DNA of 64,000 bases, from contig CACXFB010000097.1 of assembly GCA_902766825.1 (NCBI GenBank), positions 1-64,000 of the forward strand. The letters are read 5' to 3'. Positions 37,754 through 46,425 of this stretch are shown piece after piece. Each line of letters opens with the position of its first letter. The first letter of the stretch is position 1. Below the pieces are notes generated by a model. The model was not told the DNA's origin. It saw nothing but the letters and a program-made list of their open reading frames with translations, and ran no database searches. A program made the translations under genes and the position numbers. This DNA comes from an uncultured Lachnospiraceae bacterium. GTDB taxonomy: Bacteria > Bacillota > Clostridia > Lachnospirales > Lachnospiraceae.

Positions 37754-39064
37754 ATGTATATGAGAATGTATGACCTGATTGAGAAGAAAAAAAGAAATGA
37801 AGAGCTCACGGAAAAAGAGATTTCGTGGCTCGTTGAAGGATATACAAAAGGTGACATTCCGGATTATCAGATGGCTGCGTGGCTGATGGCGGTGTATTTT
37901 AACGGATGCAGTGATGATGAGATGACATTTCTTACGATGGCCATGGCGCATTCGGGTGATATGCTGGATTTGTCCGGTATAGAAGGAATTACAGCGGATA
38001 AACACAGTACGGGCGGTGTCGGAGATAAGACTACACTTATTGTTGCACCGATTGCGGCGGCATGTGGACTTAAAGTGGCTAAGATGTCGGGGCGAGGCCT
38101 TGGACACACAGGCGGAACTATTGACAAATTAGAGTCAATTCCGGGATTTAAGACAACGCTTGATAAAGATACATTTATTGAAGGCGTAAATAAAAATGGT
38201 CTTTGTGTTATAGGGCAGTCGGGAAATATTACGCCGGCTGACAAGAAGATATATGCTCTTAGGGATACGACAGCAACGGTTGATTCTATAGGGCTTATTG
38301 CAAGTTCAATTATGAGCAAAAAGTTAGCGGCAGGCAGTGAATGCATTGTTTTGGATGTAAAAACCGGAAGCGGCGCATTTATGAAAGAGCATAATCAGGC
38401 TGTTGAACTTGCAAAAAAGATGGTTGCGATAGGTAAAGGTGCGGGAAGGAAATGTTGCGCCCTTATTACGGATATGGATATCCCGCTTGGTAATGCCATA
38501 GGCAATGCGCTAGAGGTGAAAGAGGCACTTAAGGTCCTTAAAGGTGAAGGACCGGATGATTTAAGGCAGATATGTATACGACTTAGCGCTGCTATGCTTG
38601 AGATATCGGGTGTTGCAAAAAGTGAGCAGGATGCGATGGACATGGCAACCAAGGCGTTAGAGTCAGGAAAAGCGTTTGAAAAATTCAGGGAAATGGTGGA
38701 ATATCAGGGCGGAGATCTTTCGGTTATTGATAATCCTGATAATTTCAAAAAAGCAGTTTACTGTAAAGAGGTAAAAAGTGACGTGGAAGGATACGTTACA
38801 AGAATTAAGACAAATGATTGCGGAACGGCTTCCATGATACTTGGCGCCGGAAGAGAGAAAAAAGAAGATACGATAGATATGTCGGCAGGAATTGTCCTTT
38901 GCAAGAAAAACGGGGACTACGTACATAAAGGCGATGTTATTGCATTAATGTATACTGATAACAATAATTCATTTGAAACAGCAGGAAGAATTCTGAAAAA
39001 TGCCTATGAATTCGGTAATAATCCTGTGGATACTGCTCCTCTTATTATGGACGTAATATTGTAA
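37754..39064 (+). CDS. pdp: Pyrimidine-nucleoside phosphorylase
   Basis: Splits uridine, thymidine and deoxyuridine to base and pentose 1-phosphate, which feeds the upstream DeoB-DeoC. About 436 residues with the family signatures KHSTGGVGDKTTL (phosphate binding, near 78-90), KMSGRGLGHTGGTIDKLESIPG near 106-127, and KTGSGAFM near 200. The frame is open to GTG 37727, which also has a CGGAG site; ATG 37754 or 37760 after GGGAGG gives the normal N-terminus MRMYDLIEKKK and is preferred. Confidence 0.94.
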   Translation: MYMRMYDLIEKKKRNEELTEKEISWLVEGYTKGDIPDYQMAAWLMAVYFNGCSDDEMTFLTMAMAHSGDMLDLSGIEGITADKHSTGGVGDKTTLIVAPIAAACGLKVAKMSGRGLGHTGGTIDKLESIPGFKTTLDKDTFIEGVNKNGLCVIGQSGNITPADKKIYALRDTTATVDSIGLIASSIMSKKLAAGSECIVLDVKTGSGAFMKEHNQAVELAKKMVAIGKGAGRKCCALITDMDIPLGNAIGNALEVKEALKVLKGEGPDDLRQICIRLSAAMLEISGVAKSEQDAMDMATKALESGKAFEKFREMVEYQGGDLSVIDNPDNFKKAVYCKEVKSDVEGYVTRIKTNDCGTASMILGAGREKKEDTIDMSAGIVLCKKNGDYVHKGDVIALMYTDNNNSFETAGRILKNAYEFGNNPVDTAPLIMDVIL

Positions 39065-39087
39065 TATTGTGATATTACTGTGTTTTT

Positions 39088-39116
39088 GTGGACTTTTTTT
39101 CTCAATATGCTATACT
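39088..39116 (+). promoter_or_regulatory. Candidate promoter of the 210-residue hypothetical gene
   Basis: GTGGAC (39088-39093), 17 bases, TATACT (39111-39116), with TGC before the -10 (extended -10). It lies 24 bp after the pdp stop. Confidence 0.5.
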
Positions 39117-39159
39117 TAATAGTATATGTTTTGAAGGTAGAGAAAGGAGTAGTGTAGGA

Positions 39160-39792
39160 ATGAAAGTATTGTTTTGCAACATAGCATTTATGAAATATTA
39201 TAGAGGAGCTATGCCGGGGGTTGACATGCCAGTCAACTTAAGTACCCGCTCAAAGGCAGCAGCAGATGCGGTAGAACAGTTTAATTTTTCACCTTGTGAT
39301 ATGGATGGAGAGGATGTTTGTCTTGGGTATTTTTCATCAAAAGCAAGTGGAGAGAAGAATTCAAATCAGACTCATATAGAAAAGATTCCGGGAGTTGATT
39401 CGGATGCTGATGTAGCTGAGGATGTATTGGTTATATGGTGTGCTAAGAAAGAAGGCAATGATTCAAGAACAGTTGTAGTTGGATGGTACAAGCATGCTAA
39501 GGTTTATCGTTATCTTCAGGAAGCAATTTTCGGAGATGAAGATAATGAATTTCATCAGTTATACAATGTTTCGGCAAAAGCAGAGGATTGTGTCCTTCTG
39601 CCGGTAGGAGAAAGAAGCCGTTATACAAGATGGAACGTCCCTAAGAAAAAGGGAAGTAACGGACCGGCTTTTGGATTCGGAACATCAAATGTATGGTTCG
39701 CAACAGAGGAACTTGCACAGGAATTTGTTGACGAGATGAGGAAAAGAATAGATGATTATTATGAGGATAATCTTATGTATGAATCTATTTAA
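39160..39792 (+). CDS. Protein of unknown function
   Basis: A 210-residue soluble protein I do not recognise with confidence. It starts MKVLFCNIAFMKYYRGAMPG, has a central strand region (VLVIWCAKKEGNDSRTVVVGWYKHAKVYR) and a late GTSNVWFATEELAQEFVDEMRKR helix. The N-terminus and the WCA...VVGWYK pattern recall uncharacterised proteins sometimes linked to restriction or HNH-type systems, but no nuclease motif is present here. The ATG at 39160 follows AAGGAG by 10 bases; the open frame upstream overlaps the promoter. Confidence 0.66.
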   Translation: MKVLFCNIAFMKYYRGAMPGVDMPVNLSTRSKAAADAVEQFNFSPCDMDGEDVCLGYFSSKASGEKNSNQTHIEKIPGVDSDADVAEDVLVIWCAKKEGNDSRTVVVGWYKHAKVYRYLQEAIFGDEDNEFHQLYNVSAKAEDCVLLPVGERSRYTRWNVPKKKGSNGPAFGFGTSNVWFATEELAQEFVDEMRKRIDDYYEDNLMYESI

Positions 39793-39826
39793 TATTTAAG
39801 GGCTTTATTTTATAAAGTAATTATTA

Positions 39827-39832
39827 TATAAT
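39827..39832 (+). promoter_or_regulatory. Candidate -10 box of fba
   Basis: TATAAT at 39827-39832, 37 bases before the fba start. The expected -35 position (about 39804-39809) reads TTTATT, a poor match, so only the -10 is called. Confidence 0.45.
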
Positions 39833-39868
39833 CAGAGTACATTATTTCAAAAATTGGAGGAAGAAAGA

Positions 39869-40735
39869 ATGTTAGTTTCAGCAACAGAAATGCTTAAGAA
39901 AGCAAAGGCAGGAAAGTATGCAGTAGGACAGTTCAACATCAATAACTTAGAGTGGACAAAGTCAGTTCTCTTAACAGCACAGGAACTTAAGAGCCCTGTA
40001 ATCCTTGGTGTATCTGAGGGAGCAGGTAAGTATATGACAGGATTTAAGACAGTAGCTGCAATGGTTAAGGCTATGGACGAGGAACTCGGAATCACAGTTC
40101 CTGTAGCTCTTCACCTTGATCATGGTACATACGAAGGATGCTATAAGTGCATCAAGGCTGGATTTACTTCAGTAATGTTTGATGGTTCACACTATCCAAT
40201 CGAAGAAAACATCGAGAAGACTAAGGAATTAGTTGCAGTTTCACATGCTCTTGGATTATCTATCGAGGCAGAAGTTGGTTCAATCGGTGGAGAAGAAGAC
40301 GGAGTAATCGGTGCAGGTGAGTGTGCAGATCCTGATGAGTGTAAGGCAATCGCTGATCTTGGCGTTGATATGCTTGCAGCAGGTATCGGTAACATCCATG
40401 GTAAATATCCTGAGAACTGGGCAGGACTCAGCTTCGAGACTCTTGATGCTATCCAGCAGAAGACAGGTATTATGCCATTAGTTCTTCATGGAGGTACAGG
40501 AATCCCTGAGGATATGATTAAGAAGGCAATCTCACTTGGAGTTGCTAAGATTAACGTTAACACAGAGTGTCAGTTATCATTTGCAGATGCTACACGTAAG
40601 TATGTAGAAGCAGGTAAGGACCTTGAAGGAAAGGGATTTGACCCACGTAAGCTCCTTGCTCCTGGTGCAGAAGCAATCAAGGCTACAGTAAAAGAGAAGA
40701 TGGAACTTTTCGGATCAGTTGGAAAAGCTGAGTAA
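39869..40735 (+). CDS. fba: Class II fructose-bisphosphate aldolase
   Basis: A zinc-dependent glycolytic aldolase. The 288 residues show VALHLDHGTYEGC (Zn His and catalytic Asp, near 78-90), SVMFDGSHYP near 101, EAEVGSIGGEEDG near 130, GNIHGKYP near 176 and VLHGGTGIPE near 205. Codon choice is strongly biased towards a small set, as expected for a highly expressed gene. GGAGG lies 8 bases before ATG 39869; the in-frame TTG at 39854 overlaps that site. It is monocistronic with its own terminator. Confidence 0.96.
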   Translation: MLVSATEMLKKAKAGKYAVGQFNINNLEWTKSVLLTAQELKSPVILGVSEGAGKYMTGFKTVAAMVKAMDEELGITVPVALHLDHGTYEGCYKCIKAGFTSVMFDGSHYPIEENIEKTKELVAVSHALGLSIEAEVGSIGGEEDGVIGAGECADPDECKAIADLGVDMLAAGIGNIHGKYPENWAGLSFETLDAIQQKTGIMPLVLHGGTGIPEDMIKKAISLGVAKINVNTECQLSFADATRKYVEAGKDLEGKGFDPRKLLAPGAEAIKATVKEKMELFGSVGKAE

Positions 40736-40760
40736 TCTGATTGTATAATCTGATGTTTCA

Positions 40761-40798
40761 AAGGGCTGTTCGCCGTTATGGCGGATGGCTCTTTTTTT
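40761..40798 (+). terminator. Terminator of fba
   Basis: A 14-bp stem, AAGGGCTGTTCGCC (40761-40774) and GGCGGATGGCTCTT (40780-40793), with some G-T pairs, is followed by a T run to 40798. Confidence 0.9.
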
Positions 40799-40826
40799 GT
40801 GCACTTAGAATTAACGCGACACTTTT

Positions 40827-40871
40827 TTTACACAAGCTTTACACAGTACGTTCACATTTGTTAATTATAAT
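40827..40871 (+). promoter_or_regulatory. PhoP-box-like repeats and -10 of the VTC operon
   Basis: TTTACA at 40827-40832 and at 40838-40843 are exactly 11 bases apart; TTCACA follows at 40851-40856 and TTAACG lies before at 40811-40816. TATAAT is at 40866-40871, and no TTGACA-like -35 exists at 17 bases. Repeats of TT(A/T/C)ACA with an 11-base period just upstream of a -10 are the known PhoP activation site in Bacillus. Control of a polyphosphate-type enzyme by phosphate limitation would make sense. Confidence 0.6.
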
Positions 40872-40917
40872 CCACGTATAAAATCATAAAAAAAGCTGTA
40901 AAAAAGGAGGTGGCGTT

Positions 40918-41643
40918 ATGAGTATCGAAGTTTTTAACAGATATGAAAAAAAGTATTTTGTAACCACATCCGTTCTTAGTGAGCTAAGACAAAGAATTGC
41001 AAAATATATGGATGCCGACAAGTATAACAAGGACGGTAAGATGTATTCGATTTGCAATATTTATTATGACACGGCAGACAACGATATAGTAACAAGGTCG
41101 ATTCAAAAGCCGGTATACAAGGAAAAACTAAGACTCAGAGGCTATGGCGTTCCATCAATTGACGATGAGGTGTTTCTTGAATTTAAGAAAAAATATAACG
41201 GACTTGTCAACAAAAGAAGAAGTAGCCTGTCGCTAAGAGAGGCAAAGGATATGCTGCATACAGGTCAGATGCCAAGCATTAAGCCTTATATGAATGAGCA
41301 GATCCTAAAAGAAATATGCTATGAGCTTTCAAGAATAGATTACATACCTGCGTTATACATAGCATATGACCGATTTGCTTATTTTGAAAAAAATAACGGA
41401 GATTTCAGATTAACATTTGATACCAATGTAAGAACAAGAAGAGAAGATTTATCTTTGGAGATGGGGGATAAGGGTAATCCACTGTTTCCGGAAGATGTGT
41501 GGATAATGGAGATGAAAGCGACCAACGCAGTGCCGTTATGGTTTGCAAGACTTTTATCTGAATACAGGTTATATCCGGTATCCGTATCAAAATACGGTAC
41601 GGAATTCACAAGACAGCTTAAAGGAGGAATGGCTTATGTTTGA
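40918..41643 (+). CDS. VTC-domain protein (polyphosphate polymerase family)
   Basis: A 241-residue protein of the VTC superfamily of triphosphate-tunnel enzymes. Conserved features are RYEKKYFV near the N-terminus, CNIYYDTADND, KEKLRLRGYG, EVFLEFKKKYNG, NKRR, and the late VWIMEMKATN. Eukaryotic VTC4 polymerises polyphosphate; the bacterial forms are presumed to act likewise. It overlaps the DUF4956 membrane gene by 8 bp, a pairing common in Firmicutes. AAGGAGG precedes the ATG. A PhoP-like site lies upstream. Confidence 0.9.
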   Translation: MSIEVFNRYEKKYFVTTSVLSELRQRIAKYMDADKYNKDGKMYSICNIYYDTADNDIVTRSIQKPVYKEKLRLRGYGVPSIDDEVFLEFKKKYNGLVNKRRSSLSLREAKDMLHTGQMPSIKPYMNEQILKEICYELSRIDYIPALYIAYDRFAYFEKNNGDFRLTFDTNVRTRREDLSLEMGDKGNPLFPEDVWIMEMKATNAVPLWFARLLSEYRLYPVSVSKYGTEFTRQLKGGMAYV

Positions 41644-42328
41644 TTCGATACTTAGCAGCGATACAGAGGTGTTAACATCACTTAGCGCAGGAACAACATT
41701 TACAACTATAGGAGTAGCGCTTGTGTTAGGACTTGCGATAGGCATAGGATATTTTGTTATTGCAAAGAAAAAAAGGGTTTCACATAACCTTGCAATGACA
41801 CTTATTATCATGCCGGTCATAGTGGCAGTAATGATTCTTCTTATCGGAAGTAACGTTGCAAGAGCATTTTCACTTGCAGGAATATGTACACTGGTCAGAT
41901 TCAGAAGTTTGCCGGGGGATTCTAAGGATATTTCATTTATCTTCCTTGCAGTAACCAGCGGACTTGCTGTAGGAATGGGCTACGTTTCATATGCAGCTCT
42001 TTTTACACTCGTGGTTTTGGCGGCTATTATAGTATATTCATTAATTGTATCAGGTAATAATGAGGACATGGCAAAGGTGCTTAGAATAACAATTCCTGAG
42101 GACTTGAATTTTCAGGATGCCTTTGATGATCTGTTTAAAAAGTACACAGACGGGGCAAGACTTGATAAGGCTAAGACAATTAATCTTGGAACTCTTTTTG
42201 AACTTACATACACAATTCAGGAGAAAGAAGGAATCAACGAAAAAGAGTTTATTGATGAGATAAGGGAACGTAACGGTAACCTTAATATCATGCTTATGAG
42301 ACTGACGGAAGAGGCAGAAAGACTCTGA
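41636..42328 (+). CDS. DUF4956 membrane protein
   Basis: A 230-residue protein with four membrane helices (about 20-42, 55-76, 100-115 and 118-140) and a soluble C-terminal domain (about 150-230) containing VLRITIPEDLNFQDAFDDLF. The SLAGICTLVRFRSLPGDSKDISFIFLAV block is the hallmark of DUF4956. Start ATG 41636 follows AAGGAGGAA and overlaps the VTC stop; the longer open frame is antisense-like sequence within the VTC gene. It probably anchors or channels the VTC product, which is inference from pairing. Confidence 0.88.
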   Translation: MFDSILSSDTEVLTSLSAGTTFTTIGVALVLGLAIGIGYFVIAKKKRVSHNLAMTLIIMPVIVAVMILLIGSNVARAFSLAGICTLVRFRSLPGDSKDISFIFLAVTSGLAVGMGYVSYAALFTLVVLAAIIVYSLIVSGNNEDMAKVLRITIPEDLNFQDAFDDLFKKYTDGARLDKAKTINLGTLFELTYTIQEKEGINEKEFIDEIRERNGNLNIMLMRLTEEAERL

Positions 42329-42374
42329 TAATTAATATATTAATCTTTATAAAATTCTTTAATCTGTTTTTAAC

Positions 42375-42403
42375 TTGACTGTATGGCAAAAAGCATTTAA
42401 ACT
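42375..42403 (+). promoter_or_regulatory. Candidate promoter of the pspA-ydjGHI block
   Basis: TTGACT (42375-42380), 17 bases, TAAACT (42398-42403). The -35 is good and the -10 is moderate. It lies about 110 bases before the pspA start. Confidence 0.48.
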
Positions 42404-42514
42404 TGTAGTAGTTACAGCGGATTTATAGAGCATTTTCAACAAAATTATATACATGTGTTCTATGAAGCGCGAACGGACAAATTTAAATTAATTTATAGTG
42501 GAGGATTAGAAAAA

Positions 42515-43213
42515 ATGGGAATTTTATCAAGATTTAAAGACATCATGTCAGCTAATATTAACGCATTGCTTGATAAGGCAGAGGATCCTGAGAAGATGAT
42601 TGATCAGTGCCTTAGAAATCTTCAGTCAGACCTTGGAAAGGTTAAGTCTGAGACAGCAGCTGTTATGGCAGAAGAAGCAAGATCTAAGAGAGCACTTGAC
42701 GAGTGTAACGAAGAGATCTTTAACATGCAGAACTATGCAGTTAAGGCTATGCAGGCTGGTAACGAAGAGGATGCAAGAAAGTTCCTAGAGAAGAAGGCAA
42801 CTCTTACAACTAAGCAGCAGGGGCTTCAGGAAGCTTACAATATGGCTTCAACTAATGCAGCTAACATGAAAGCAATGCATGATAAGTTAGTTAATGATAT
42901 CAATCAGCTTGAATCACGTAAAGACATGATTAAGGGTAAGATTGCAGCTGCTAAGACACAGGAGAGAATCAATAACATGACATCTTCTGTTAACGGAGCT
43001 AACAACTCTATGGCTGCATTCGACAGAATGGAAGCTAAGGCTAATGCAATGCTTGATAAAGCAAATGCTATGTCTGAACTTAATCAGAACACAGGTAATG
43101 AGATCGCAGATCTTACTAAGAAATACGGCAGCTCATCAGTTAACGTTGATGCAGAGCTTGAGGCTCTTAAGGCTAGTCTTGGACAGACAGCAGGAACTCC
43201 AAGCGCAGAGTAA
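42515..43213 (+). CDS. pspA: PspA/IM30 family membrane-stress protein
   Basis: A 232-residue, almost fully helical protein of the ESCRT-III-like PspA/Vipp1 family, which coats and protects damaged membrane. The N-terminus GILSRFKDIMSANINALLDKAEDPEKMIDQ (amphipathic helix, then EDPEKMIDQ) is diagnostic. Heptad-rich coiled coil spans about 30-190. The next three genes equal Bacillus ydjG-ydjH-ydjI, making this the YdjF counterpart. ATG 42515 has TGGAGGA upstream; the earlier part of the open frame has no ribosome site. Codon use is biased as in fba, suggesting high expression. Confidence 0.93.
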   Translation: MGILSRFKDIMSANINALLDKAEDPEKMIDQCLRNLQSDLGKVKSETAAVMAEEARSKRALDECNEEIFNMQNYAVKAMQAGNEEDARKFLEKKATLTTKQQGLQEAYNMASTNAANMKAMHDKLVNDINQLESRKDMIKGKIAAAKTQERINNMTSSVNGANNSMAAFDRMEAKANAMLDKANAMSELNQNTGNEIADLTKKYGSSSVNVDAELEALKASLGQTAGTPSAE

Positions 43214-43321
43214 TTATTGATTGATTTGTGCATTTGGCTGTAGCCAGCTTGGCTGCAGCCTTTGTTCGATTTATACAGAAGTAATGATTTGAGAAAAACA
43301 ATATATGCGGAGGATTAATGC

Positions 43322-44461
43322 ATGGTTATTAATCATAAATGTGTTAACTGTGGTGCGGATATGGTATTCGATCCTGCATCAGGTATGCTGACATGTCCTA
43401 GCTGTGGTTCAACTCTTAACATTTCCGATATGGAAAATGAACTTGGTAAACCTGAGGATATGGATAACATAGTGTTCATTAATGAAGATGATGGTAATGA
43501 TCCGGAATCTTTTACCGAACACGAACAGATGGAGTATGAAAATGAAAATAAGCAGTATTTTTCTGAAGAGGATGCAAGACAGGTTAAAGAATTTCATTGT
43601 ACCAACTGCGGTGCTACGCTTGTAACGGATGCCAAGGTTGTATCTACTAACTGCAGTTTCTGTGATTCGCCGATGGTTCTTGGTGACAGACTTAATGGTG
43701 CGCTCAGACCATCTTATGTACTTCCGTTTAAGATTTCAAAGGAACAGGCTAAGGTTGAGTTTGATAAGTGGAGAAAGAAGGCATGGCTGTCGCCGGGCAA
43801 ATTCAAAAAGTCAGCAAGACTTAGAGAGCTTGCCGGTCAATATGTACCTTTCTGGCTGTATATTCTTAAAAGCAAAGGTGTATTTTCCGGAATCGGAATA
43901 GTTGTAAGACATTATTCAAGCGGTAACTATGATTATACGGAGAAAAAGTATTATAACGTCTACAGAAAATTCAACATTGATATGAGAGGCATTCCTGTTG
44001 ATGCGTCCATAAAGATGGATGATGAGACGATGGATAAGTTAGAGCCTTTTGATTATAACGAACTTAAGGAATTTAACACGCCATATCTGGCAGGCTATCT
44101 TGCAGAAAGCTATGATTATGATGACAAGGAACTTTATCCGAGAGTAAAAGAACGTGCGCAAAAATATTCAATTGATTTTGTCAATGATTCTGTAAGTAGA
44201 TACACGTCTGTTACCAACCGTGATATGAAGATTAACATTACACCTGAAAGAACAGACTATGTTCTTATGCCAATCTGGATGTTCAATTATAACTATGAGG
44301 GTAAGGACTATATGTTTACAATGAATGCCCAGACCGGAAAAGTTATAGGAAAACCTCCTATCAGCAAGGCGCGAGTGGCAGGATTCTTTTTATCGATATC
44401 AGCTATAATAGTCTTTGTAATGCGTCTGATATATGTAATTACCGGAGGTAGTTTGCTATGA
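43322..44461 (+). CDS. YdjG-like protein with two zinc ribbons and a C-terminal membrane helix
   Basis: 379 residues. Two zinc ribbons open the protein: CVNCGAD with CPSCGS (about 7-29) and CTNCGAT with CSFCDS (about 93-116), separated by an acidic linker. A strand-rich middle (about 125-345) is followed by one membrane helix (about 352-373). In Bacillus YdjG and YdjH form the membrane partner that recruits PspA; the same role is inferred from gene order. It overlaps the next gene by 4 bp. Confidence 0.84.
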   Translation: MVINHKCVNCGADMVFDPASGMLTCPSCGSTLNISDMENELGKPEDMDNIVFINEDDGNDPESFTEHEQMEYENENKQYFSEEDARQVKEFHCTNCGATLVTDAKVVSTNCSFCDSPMVLGDRLNGALRPSYVLPFKISKEQAKVEFDKWRKKAWLSPGKFKKSARLRELAGQYVPFWLYILKSKGVFSGIGIVVRHYSSGNYDYTEKKYYNVYRKFNIDMRGIPVDASIKMDDETMDKLEPFDYNELKEFNTPYLAGYLAESYDYDDKELYPRVKERAQKYSIDFVNDSVSRYTSVTNRDMKINITPERTDYVLMPIWMFNYNYEGKDYMFTMNAQTGKVIGKPPISKARVAGFFLSISAIIVFVMRLIYVITGGSLL

Positions 44462-45294
44462 TGAAGATGAATTTTAAAGGAATGTCCTTACCGGTTAAGA
44501 AGGCATTAACAGGATTTATTGCAACGTTTATGTTTGCGTTGATTGTTGTCGGCTTTGGTTTAGCTGACAGTAATATTGTATTGGCTGACACAATGGATGA
44601 AGTTCGTCAAACACCGAATGAAGTGTGGTTTAATCCTGACGTGCATGTGTGTGATGAGGCAGGACTTTATACCGCAGTCCAGGCGGCTGATCTCAATGAA
44701 AAATGTAATGAATTTAGCAAGGAACATGACGTAAATGTTGTTATTGTAACAACAAAATGGTATCAGGACGATGCCGTTAATATGGCAAGATTAATATCGG
44801 ATAAAAGGAAAGAAAATAAGTGTACCGAAAAGGGAATACTTGTGCTGTTTATCGATATGTATAACAGAGCGTATGCAATATATAGCTGGGAGAATGATTC
44901 CTCAGATAATTATTATATATCGCAGGGGCACAGAGATAAAATCATCTCTGATATGGGTTCAGATATGTCAGCGGGTAATTACTATGAAGCTGCATTGACA
45001 TTCTTTGAGGATTCTGATAAATGGGTTGGATACAGACTTATCGGACAGTGGTGGTTTGATATAATTATAGCTGTTGTAATAAGTGCTATTATAGTATTTC
45101 CTACTGTTCTGGCTCAGGGTGGCAAGATGACTGTAAGTCAGAGAGATTACATTAAGAATCCGGGGACAGCCATTGAAGCTAGCAGAGATGACTACATAAG
45201 AACAACGGTAACAAGAGTCAGACGTCAAAGCAGCAGCGGTGGCCACAGCGGTGGCGGTGGTGGCCATGGAGGCGGAAGCGGTGGTCATTTCTGA
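44458..45294 (+). CDS. TPM-domain membrane protein, YdjH-like
   Basis: 278 residues: an N-terminal membrane or signal segment (about 18-38), a TPM domain outside the membrane (about 55-185: VHVCDEAGLYTAVQAADLNEKC, then DVNVVIVTTKWY and ILVLFIDMYNRAYAIYSW), a second membrane helix (about 200-220), and a Gly/His/Ser-rich tail (GGHSGGGGGHGGG). The tail is typical of TPM proteins. YdjH in Bacillus works with YdjG and YdjI around PspA. GGAGG lies 9 bases before the ATG, inside the previous gene. Confidence 0.86.
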   Translation: MMKMNFKGMSLPVKKALTGFIATFMFALIVVGFGLADSNIVLADTMDEVRQTPNEVWFNPDVHVCDEAGLYTAVQAADLNEKCNEFSKEHDVNVVIVTTKWYQDDAVNMARLISDKRKENKCTEKGILVLFIDMYNRAYAIYSWENDSSDNYYISQGHRDKIISDMGSDMSAGNYYEAALTFFEDSDKWVGYRLIGQWWFDIIIAVVISAIIVFPTVLAQGGKMTVSQRDYIKNPGTAIEASRDDYIRTTVTRVRRQSSSGGHSGGGGGHGGGSGGHF

Positions 45295-45389
45295 TAAAGA
45301 AGTTATGAAATGTTGAAAACTTAATAATGCCGGTATTAAGGCAAAAGAAATTATATTATAAGTGAAAGCAAGAAAGGCGGATTTATACT

Positions 45390-46409
45390 ATGGGATTATT
45401 TTCAAATCAGTTATTAAATGTTATTGAGTGGAACGAATCTAATGAGAACATGATTTTTTATAAGTGGCACAATGATGAGATTAAAAAGGGAAGTCACCTT
45501 ATCATCAGACCGGGTCAGGACGCAATCTTCTTAAATAACGGAAGAATTGAGGGTATCTTTAAGGATGAAGGTAATTATGACATTGAGTCTCAGATTATAC
45601 CTTTCCTTTCAACACTTAAAGGATTTAAGTTCGGATTTAACAGTGGAATGAGAGCTGAAGTTCTCTTTATCAATACTAAGATTTTTCAGTCTAAATGGGG
45701 AACAAAAGGCCCTGTAAACATTCCTGCACCGGGAATGCCTGGTGGAATGCCAATCAGAGCAAACGGAACATTCAGTTTTGTTGTAAATGATTATGTAAAG
45801 CTTATCGACACAATAGCAGGTGTTAAGGATTCATATGAAGTTGAGGATGTTAAGCTTAGAATTTCTTCTAAGATTGATCAGCTTATGATGAAGTGGATTA
45901 CCAAAGAAGGAAAGGATATGTTTAACCTTAATGCCAATGCAGATGTTATTGCAGATGGTATTAAGACAGACCTTAACATGCAGCTTATAGATTCCGGAAT
46001 GACAATCAAGGAATTTAATATTATGAGCTTTAATTATCCTGAAAATATTCAGAGAATGATTAATGAAAATGCTGCAAATTCAATGATTGGTGATATGGGA
46101 AGATATCAGCAGGTTGCAATGACAAATGCCATGACTAACGGTACTATGGGTGGTAACCGTGGAAATGCTACATCAGGAGTTGCAACTGATATGGTAGGCA
46201 TGATGATGGGAATGAACATGGCTAACCAGATGATGAACAACATGAATGGCATGAACAATATGAACGGTATGAATAACGGTTATGCACAGCCTCAGGCTGC
46301 ACCTGCAGGCGGTATGGCACCTGGCGCTAAACCAAAATTCTGTCCAAACTGTGGTCAGCCTACAGGAGAGGCTAACTTCTGTGGTAACTGCGGACAGAAG
46401 CTTGTCTAG
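45390..46409 (+). CDS. YdjI-like SPFH-domain protein with C-terminal zinc ribbon
   Basis: 339 residues. An SPFH (band-7 type) domain covers about 25-215, with IIRPGQDAIFLNNGRIEGIF and the YKW...KGSHLI start. A Met/Asn/Gly-rich low-complexity stretch (about 255-310) follows, then a zinc ribbon (CPNCGQPTGEANFCGNCGQ) at the end. It matches Bacillus YdjI, a membrane-scaffold partner of PspA. The Met-rich repeat (NMNGMNNMNGMNNG) is encoded by near-repeats of AACATGAATGGC-type units and may vary in length between strains. AAGGCGG-type site before the ATG. Confidence 0.86.
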   Translation: MGLFSNQLLNVIEWNESNENMIFYKWHNDEIKKGSHLIIRPGQDAIFLNNGRIEGIFKDEGNYDIESQIIPFLSTLKGFKFGFNSGMRAEVLFINTKIFQSKWGTKGPVNIPAPGMPGGMPIRANGTFSFVVNDYVKLIDTIAGVKDSYEVEDVKLRISSKIDQLMMKWITKEGKDMFNLNANADVIADGIKTDLNMQLIDSGMTIKEFNIMSFNYPENIQRMINENAANSMIGDMGRYQQVAMTNAMTNGTMGGNRGNATSGVATDMVGMMMGMNMANQMMNNMNGMNNMNGMNNGYAQPQAAPAGGMAPGAKPKFCPNCGQPTGEANFCGNCGQKLV

Positions 46410-46425
46410 GAATGAGAGGAATCAG

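Noticed and set aside
37867..38346. 159-codon open frame antisense to pdp
   Set aside because: Opposite-strand shadow of a conserved enzyme; no ribosome site, promoter or known motif.
46200..46300. Met/Asn-rich AACATGAATGGC-type repeats as a CRISPR or mobile repeat
   Set aside because: They are in frame, short and degenerate, and encode a low-complexity protein linker. No CRISPR array was seen anywhere in the window.
45385..46409. Capsid or virion protein call for the SPFH gene
   Set aside because: Some databases label such proteins virion-core-like, but the SPFH domain plus zinc ribbon in the pspA-ydjGHI order gives a better explanation.
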